Both the position numbers and the translations under genes were made by a program. A DNA stretch of 24,360 nucleotides. Origin: Bacteroidales bacterium UBA3684. GTDB lineage: Bacteria > Bacteroidota > Bacteroidia > Bacteroidales > P3. A model generated the notes under the pieces. It ran no database searches, had not been told where the DNA came from, and saw only the letters and a program-made list of their open reading frames with translations. The DNA is taken from contig DFIZ01000004.1 in assembly GCA_002372855.1 (NCBI GenBank), forward strand, positions 32,620 to 56,979, in the 5' to 3' direction. Shown here one piece after another: positions 21,838 to 24,360 of the stretch (its first letter is position 1; each line of letters starts with the position of its first letter).

Positions 21838-23187
21838 ATGATCAAATTCTGTGTCCGACTGGTGCAACGATGGCTCCCCGAGCCGTTCATCTTTGCCATT
21901 CTTTTGACTTTTGTGGCGGCCATCCTGGCCATGCCCATCTGCCGCCAGACCCCCCTGGAGGTGGTCGAGAACTGGGGTGGGGGAGTGTGGAACCTGTTGG
22001 CTTTCGCCATGCAGATGGCGTTGGTGCTGGTGTGCGGCAGCACGCTGGCGGCGGCGCCGAGTGTGAAACGGGGCATCTCGGCCCTGGCGCGCATCCCCAA
22101 GAGTCCCGCCGCGGCCATCGCCCTGGTGACCGTGGTGTCGGCCCTGGCCTGCTGGCTCAACTGGGGTTTCGGCCTCATTGTGGGCGTCATCTTCGCCAAG
22201 GAGATTGCCCGCCAACTGAGCGGCGTGGACTACCGGTTGCTCATCGCCTCGGCCTATAGCGGCTTCGTGGTGTGGCATGCCGGCCTGTCGGGTTCCATTC
22301 CGCTGACCATGGCCACGCCCGGCGAGGCCCTGGCCAAGGCCACCAATGGTGCCCTGACGGCCCCGGTGCCCGTCAGTCAGACCATCCTGGACCCGCACAA
22401 CATCGTTATGGTGCTGCTGGTTATCGTGGCCATCACCGTGGCCAACACCCTGATGCACCCCAAGACGGGTGCTGTGGTGGTGGACCCGGCGCTGCTGGAG
22501 GATGCTCCGGATAATCCGGAAAATCCGGAAGCTCCGGAGAATAGGACCCCGGCGCAGCGCATGGAGCACAGCCGCGTGCTGTCGTGGGCCATTGCGCTGA
22601 TGCTGGCGGCCTACCTGGTGGTGAAGCTCGTCTTCCGCGGCGCTACGCTCGACCTGGGCATTGTCATCATGATTTTCCTGGCCCTGGGCCTGATGCTGCA
22701 CGGCACGCCGCTGGCCTACGTCCGCGCTTTTGGCAAGGCCGCCACAGGCGCAAGCGGCATCATCCTGCAGTTCCCCTTCTACGCGGGCATCATGGGCATC
22801 ATCACCGGTGTGGGCGAGAGCGGCATCTGCATGGGTACCGTTATCGCCGACGGCTGCATCCGCATCAGCAATCCCACCACCTATCCGCTGCTGACCTTCC
22901 TCTGCGCGGCGCTGCTGAACATGTTCGTGCCCTCGGGCGGCGGCCATTGGGCCATCCAGGCGCCCATCATGTTCACCGCCGGTGCCGACCTCGGGGTGGA
23001 CCCGGGCCTGACGGGCACCGCCATTGCCTGGGGCGACGCGTGGACCAACCTCATACAGCCCTTCTGGGCGTTGCCGGCACTGGCCATCGCCAAGCTCTCG
23101 GCGCGCGACATCATGGGCTACTGCCTGGTGGACCTCTTCATCACCGGGGCCATCATCTGCGGAGGGCTTGTGGTGTGGGCGCTGTGA
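21838..23187 (+). CDS. Short-chain fatty acid transporter, AtoE family
   Basis: The 449-residue membrane protein resembles AtoE (TIGR00366). Support: an N-terminal RWLPEPFIFAILLTFVAAIL segment, NWGGGVWNLLAFAMQMALVLVCG, CWLNWGFGLIVGVIFAKEIAR, and the C-terminal NMFVPSGGGHWAIQAPIM motif with WGDAWTNLIQPFWALP. About twelve hydrophobic segments are visible. It would take up acetoacetate, butyrate or similar acids, or export them as fermentation products in an anaerobe. A loop near residues 222-233 (DNPENPEAPEN) is encoded by the TCCGGA repeat. No TAnnTTTG element lies in the upstream gap, so co-transcription with the phosphatase is possible. The start is ATG 21838; no nearby alternative. Confidence 0.93.
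   Translation: MIKFCVRLVQRWLPEPFIFAILLTFVAAILAMPICRQTPLEVVENWGGGVWNLLAFAMQMALVLVCGSTLAAAPSVKRGISALARIPKSPAAAIALVTVVSALACWLNWGFGLIVGVIFAKEIARQLSGVDYRLLIASAYSGFVVWHAGLSGSIPLTMATPGEALAKATNGALTAPVPVSQTILDPHNIVMVLLVIVAITVANTLMHPKTGAVVVDPALLEDAPDNPENPEAPENRTPAQRMEHSRVLSWAIALMLAAYLVVKLVFRGATLDLGIVIMIFLALGLMLHGTPLAYVRAFGKAATGASGIILQFPFYAGIMGIITGVGESGICMGTVIADGCIRISNPTTYPLLTFLCAALLNMFVPSGGGHWAIQAPIMFTAGADLGVDPGLTGTAIAWGDAWTNLIQPFWALPALAIAKLSARDIMGYCLVDLFITGAIICGGLVVWAL
22504..22538 (+). repeat. In-frame 9-bp TCCGGA repeat in the transporter gene
   Basis: TCCGGA hexamers recur every 9 bases and are read in the frame CCG-GAA, giving DNPENPEAPEN. This differs from the frame used in the other two genes. 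Confidence 0.75.
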
Positions 23188-23188
23188 C

Positions 23189-23266
23189 AGTTATGAGTTA
23201 AGAGTTATGAGTTAAGAGTTAATTGAGAGGGGATTTCAATTTTCATTTTTCAATTTTCAATTCAAG
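23189..23266. repeat. Two 7-bp tandem arrays before the phosphoribosyltransferase gene
   Basis: The first array has five units of AGTTATG/AGTTAAG type (23189-23223). The second has about five units of ATTTTCA type (23233-23266). They fill the gap between the transporter and adenine phosphoribosyltransferase genes and reach to two bases from the start codon. Confidence 0.8.
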
Positions 23267-23268
23267 AA

Positions 23269-23832
23269 ATGTTCGAGAACGTCATTAAACACTACCCTGA
23301 TTTCCCCAAGCCGGGGATTGACTTCATCGATGTGCTGCCCTTCCTGCAGGACAAGGAGGCCTTTGCCGAGGCCGTGCGCGAGATTGACCGCCTGACGACG
23401 GCGCCCAATGTGGCCACCGTCGAGGCCCGCGGGTTCCTCTTTGCGGCGCCGCTGCTGTCGGTGAGCGACCATGTGAAGACCATCGTGCCCTTCCGCAAAA
23501 AGGGCAAACTGCCCCATGCCGAGGGCGACCTGGTGAGGGTGGAAATCATGAAGGAATACGGCAGCGACGAGCTCTTCTACCGCCTGAGCGACTTTGCGGC
23601 GTGCGAGCCGAATGGAGATTATGTCGACGTGACCCTCTTCGACGACCTGCTGGCCACCGGCGGCACGGTGAAGGGCATAGTGGATTCGCTGCAGCAGCAA
23701 ACCATCGAAGGCCGTAGGATACGCATCAAGGAGTTCATCTTCCTGGTGGAGCTGCCGGCCTTGGGCGGCCGCAGGATACTGGAAACGATGGCCCCGGTGC
23801 ACTCGCTGCTGTGTCTCGAGGGGGTGGAGTAG
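23269..23832 (+). CDS. Adenine phosphoribosyltransferase-like protein
   Basis: The 187-residue protein resembles adenine phosphoribosyltransferase, which makes AMP from adenine and PRPP in purine salvage. The N-terminal YPDFPKPGIDFIDVLPFL (9-26) matches the DFPKPGI-x-F-x-D family start, VEARGFLFAAPLL (51-63) matches the EARGF segment, FRKKGKLP (75-82) the RKxGKLP segment, and VTLFDDLLATGGT (121-133) the PRPP-binding loop with the two Asp residues. Length is close to the usual 170-185. It ends with a five-base gap before the convergent DUF456 gene. The PRPP loop has F in place of a small residue (FDDLLATGG rather than VDDLIATGG), and the stretch after EYGSDEL is less typical, so a related purine/pyrimidine specificity is possible. 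Start ATG 23269 follows a heptamer array. Confidence 0.88.
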   Translation: MFENVIKHYPDFPKPGIDFIDVLPFLQDKEAFAEAVREIDRLTTAPNVATVEARGFLFAAPLLSVSDHVKTIVPFRKKGKLPHAEGDLVRVEIMKEYGSDELFYRLSDFAACEPNGDYVDVTLFDDLLATGGTVKGIVDSLQQQTIEGRRIRIKEFIFLVELPALGGRRILETMAPVHSLLCLEGVE

Positions 23833-23837
23833 CGCCG

Positions 23838-24329
23838 TCAGACCATGGCCACGATGACCACGATGAGCAGGGCGACGCAGTAGACCACCTTGAGCAGTGT
23901 GCCGGTGAGGAAGCCGACGAAGGCACCTATGCCCGCACGGAAGGCGGGCTGGAAGTCCTGCTGCTTGATGTATTCGCCCACGAGGGCGCCGACGAAGGGC
24001 CAGAAGACCATGCCCAGCAGGCCCGTGGGGCCGAAGGGAAGGCCGAAGAAGGAGACGATGAGGCCAATGTTGCAGCCCCAGATGCCATACTTGCTGCCTC
24101 CGTAGCGCTTGGTGGAGATGGCCGGAATGACATAGTCCATCACCGTGATGAACACCGCCACGGCGGCGGTGACGATGAGCAGCGTGGGGGTGTTGGTCAC
24201 CCAGGGGGTGAAGCCCGCCAAGAGGAGTCCGACCCAGCTGATGGGAGGTCCCGGAAGGCCGGGGGCGACGGAACCGATGATGCCTACCACGAGGCAGACG
24301 AAGGCCATGATGATGAGGAAGACGTTCAT
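23838..24329 (-). CDS. DUF456 family membrane protein
   Basis: The 163-residue protein is strongly hydrophobic with about four membrane segments (4-24, 30-45, 50-72, 98-118 and a last one at 140-160). It has the VAPGLPGPPISWVGLLLAGF motif near 21-40, and GLPFGPTGLLGMVFWPFVGALVGE and FRAGIGAFVGFLTGTLLKV near the end, which fit the DUF456 family of small membrane proteins. Function is unknown. Its stop lies five bases from that of the convergent adenine phosphoribosyltransferase gene. Start ATG 24329. Upstream lies a heptamer array running off the window. Confidence 0.88.
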   Translation of the reverse strand: MNVFLIIMAFVCLVVGIIGSVAPGLPGPPISWVGLLLAGFTPWVTNTPTLLIVTAAVAVFITVMDYVIPAISTKRYGGSKYGIWGCNIGLIVSFFGLPFGPTGLLGMVFWPFVGALVGEYIKQQDFQPAFRAGIGAFVGFLTGTLLKVVYCVALLIVVIVAMV

Positions 24330-24340
24330 TTTGGGGATAA

Positions 24341-24360
24341 GGTTTAAGGTTTAAGGTTTA
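24341..24360. repeat. 7-bp tandem array (GGTTTAA), cut by window end
   Basis: GGTTTAA repeats at 24341, 24348 and 24355 and continues off the window. It has the same unit as the left arm of the inverted array at 6563-6655. Confidence 0.75.

Noticed and set aside
21790..22947. 385-codon minus-strand frame
   Set aside because: It lies opposite the AtoE-type transporter, which has clear membrane segments and family motifs.

Overview
The window looks like chromosomal DNA of a GC-rich Bacteroidales bacterium, probably host- or gut-associated. This is inferred from gene families typical of that order (a DUF5686 protein with a carboxypeptidase-like N-terminal domain, DUF6266, BspA-type leucine-rich repeats with a probable type IX secretion tail, GH29 and GH3 enzymes with signal peptides) and from repeated TAnnTTTG promoter elements, the Bacteroidota -7 consensus. 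I cannot assign a genus. No tRNA, rRNA, CRISPR array, transposase or phage gene was seen.

Layout. Positions 2-2500 hold a 5'-truncated multidomain flavin/iron-sulfur oxidoreductase. It is followed by two envelope genes (DUF5686 at 2562-5150, outer-membrane beta-barrel at 5212-5877). On the minus strand lie free methionine-R-sulfoxide reductase (6095-6553) and a secreted alpha-L-fucosidase (6653-7945). A surface LRR/B-repeat protein (8267-10039) converges on a GH3 glycosidase (10051-12171). From 12516 to 18337 runs a plus-strand redox block: a ScdA/hemerythrin-like protein with a LuxR-type HTH, a membrane polyferredoxin fused to a second ferredoxin half through an internal twin-arginine motif, a YitT-type membrane protein, a twin-arginine aldo/keto reductase with an iron-sulfur tail, then tatA and tatC. 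A secreted protein of unknown function (18716-19264) overlaps a convergent DUF6266 gene. The end holds an alkaline phosphatase lipoprotein, an AtoE-type short-chain fatty acid transporter, an adenine phosphoribosyltransferase and a DUF456 membrane protein.

How the genes fit together. The redox block is the most coherent system: a candidate di-iron sensor/regulator, two proteins carrying twin-arginine signals, and the TatA/TatC translocase that would export them, all on one strand. The glycosidases and the surface protein fit polysaccharide or glycan foraging.

The other striking property is the non-coding DNA. Nearly every gap is filled by short repeats of a few classes: degenerate 7-bp tandem arrays, 11-bp tandem arrays, a 22-bp palindrome family, nested mirror-image REP-like hairpin sets, and CCTCACCCC-type hairpins. 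Some of the short repeats (7-bp arrays and a 9-bp TCCGGA array) also lie in frame inside coding sequences.
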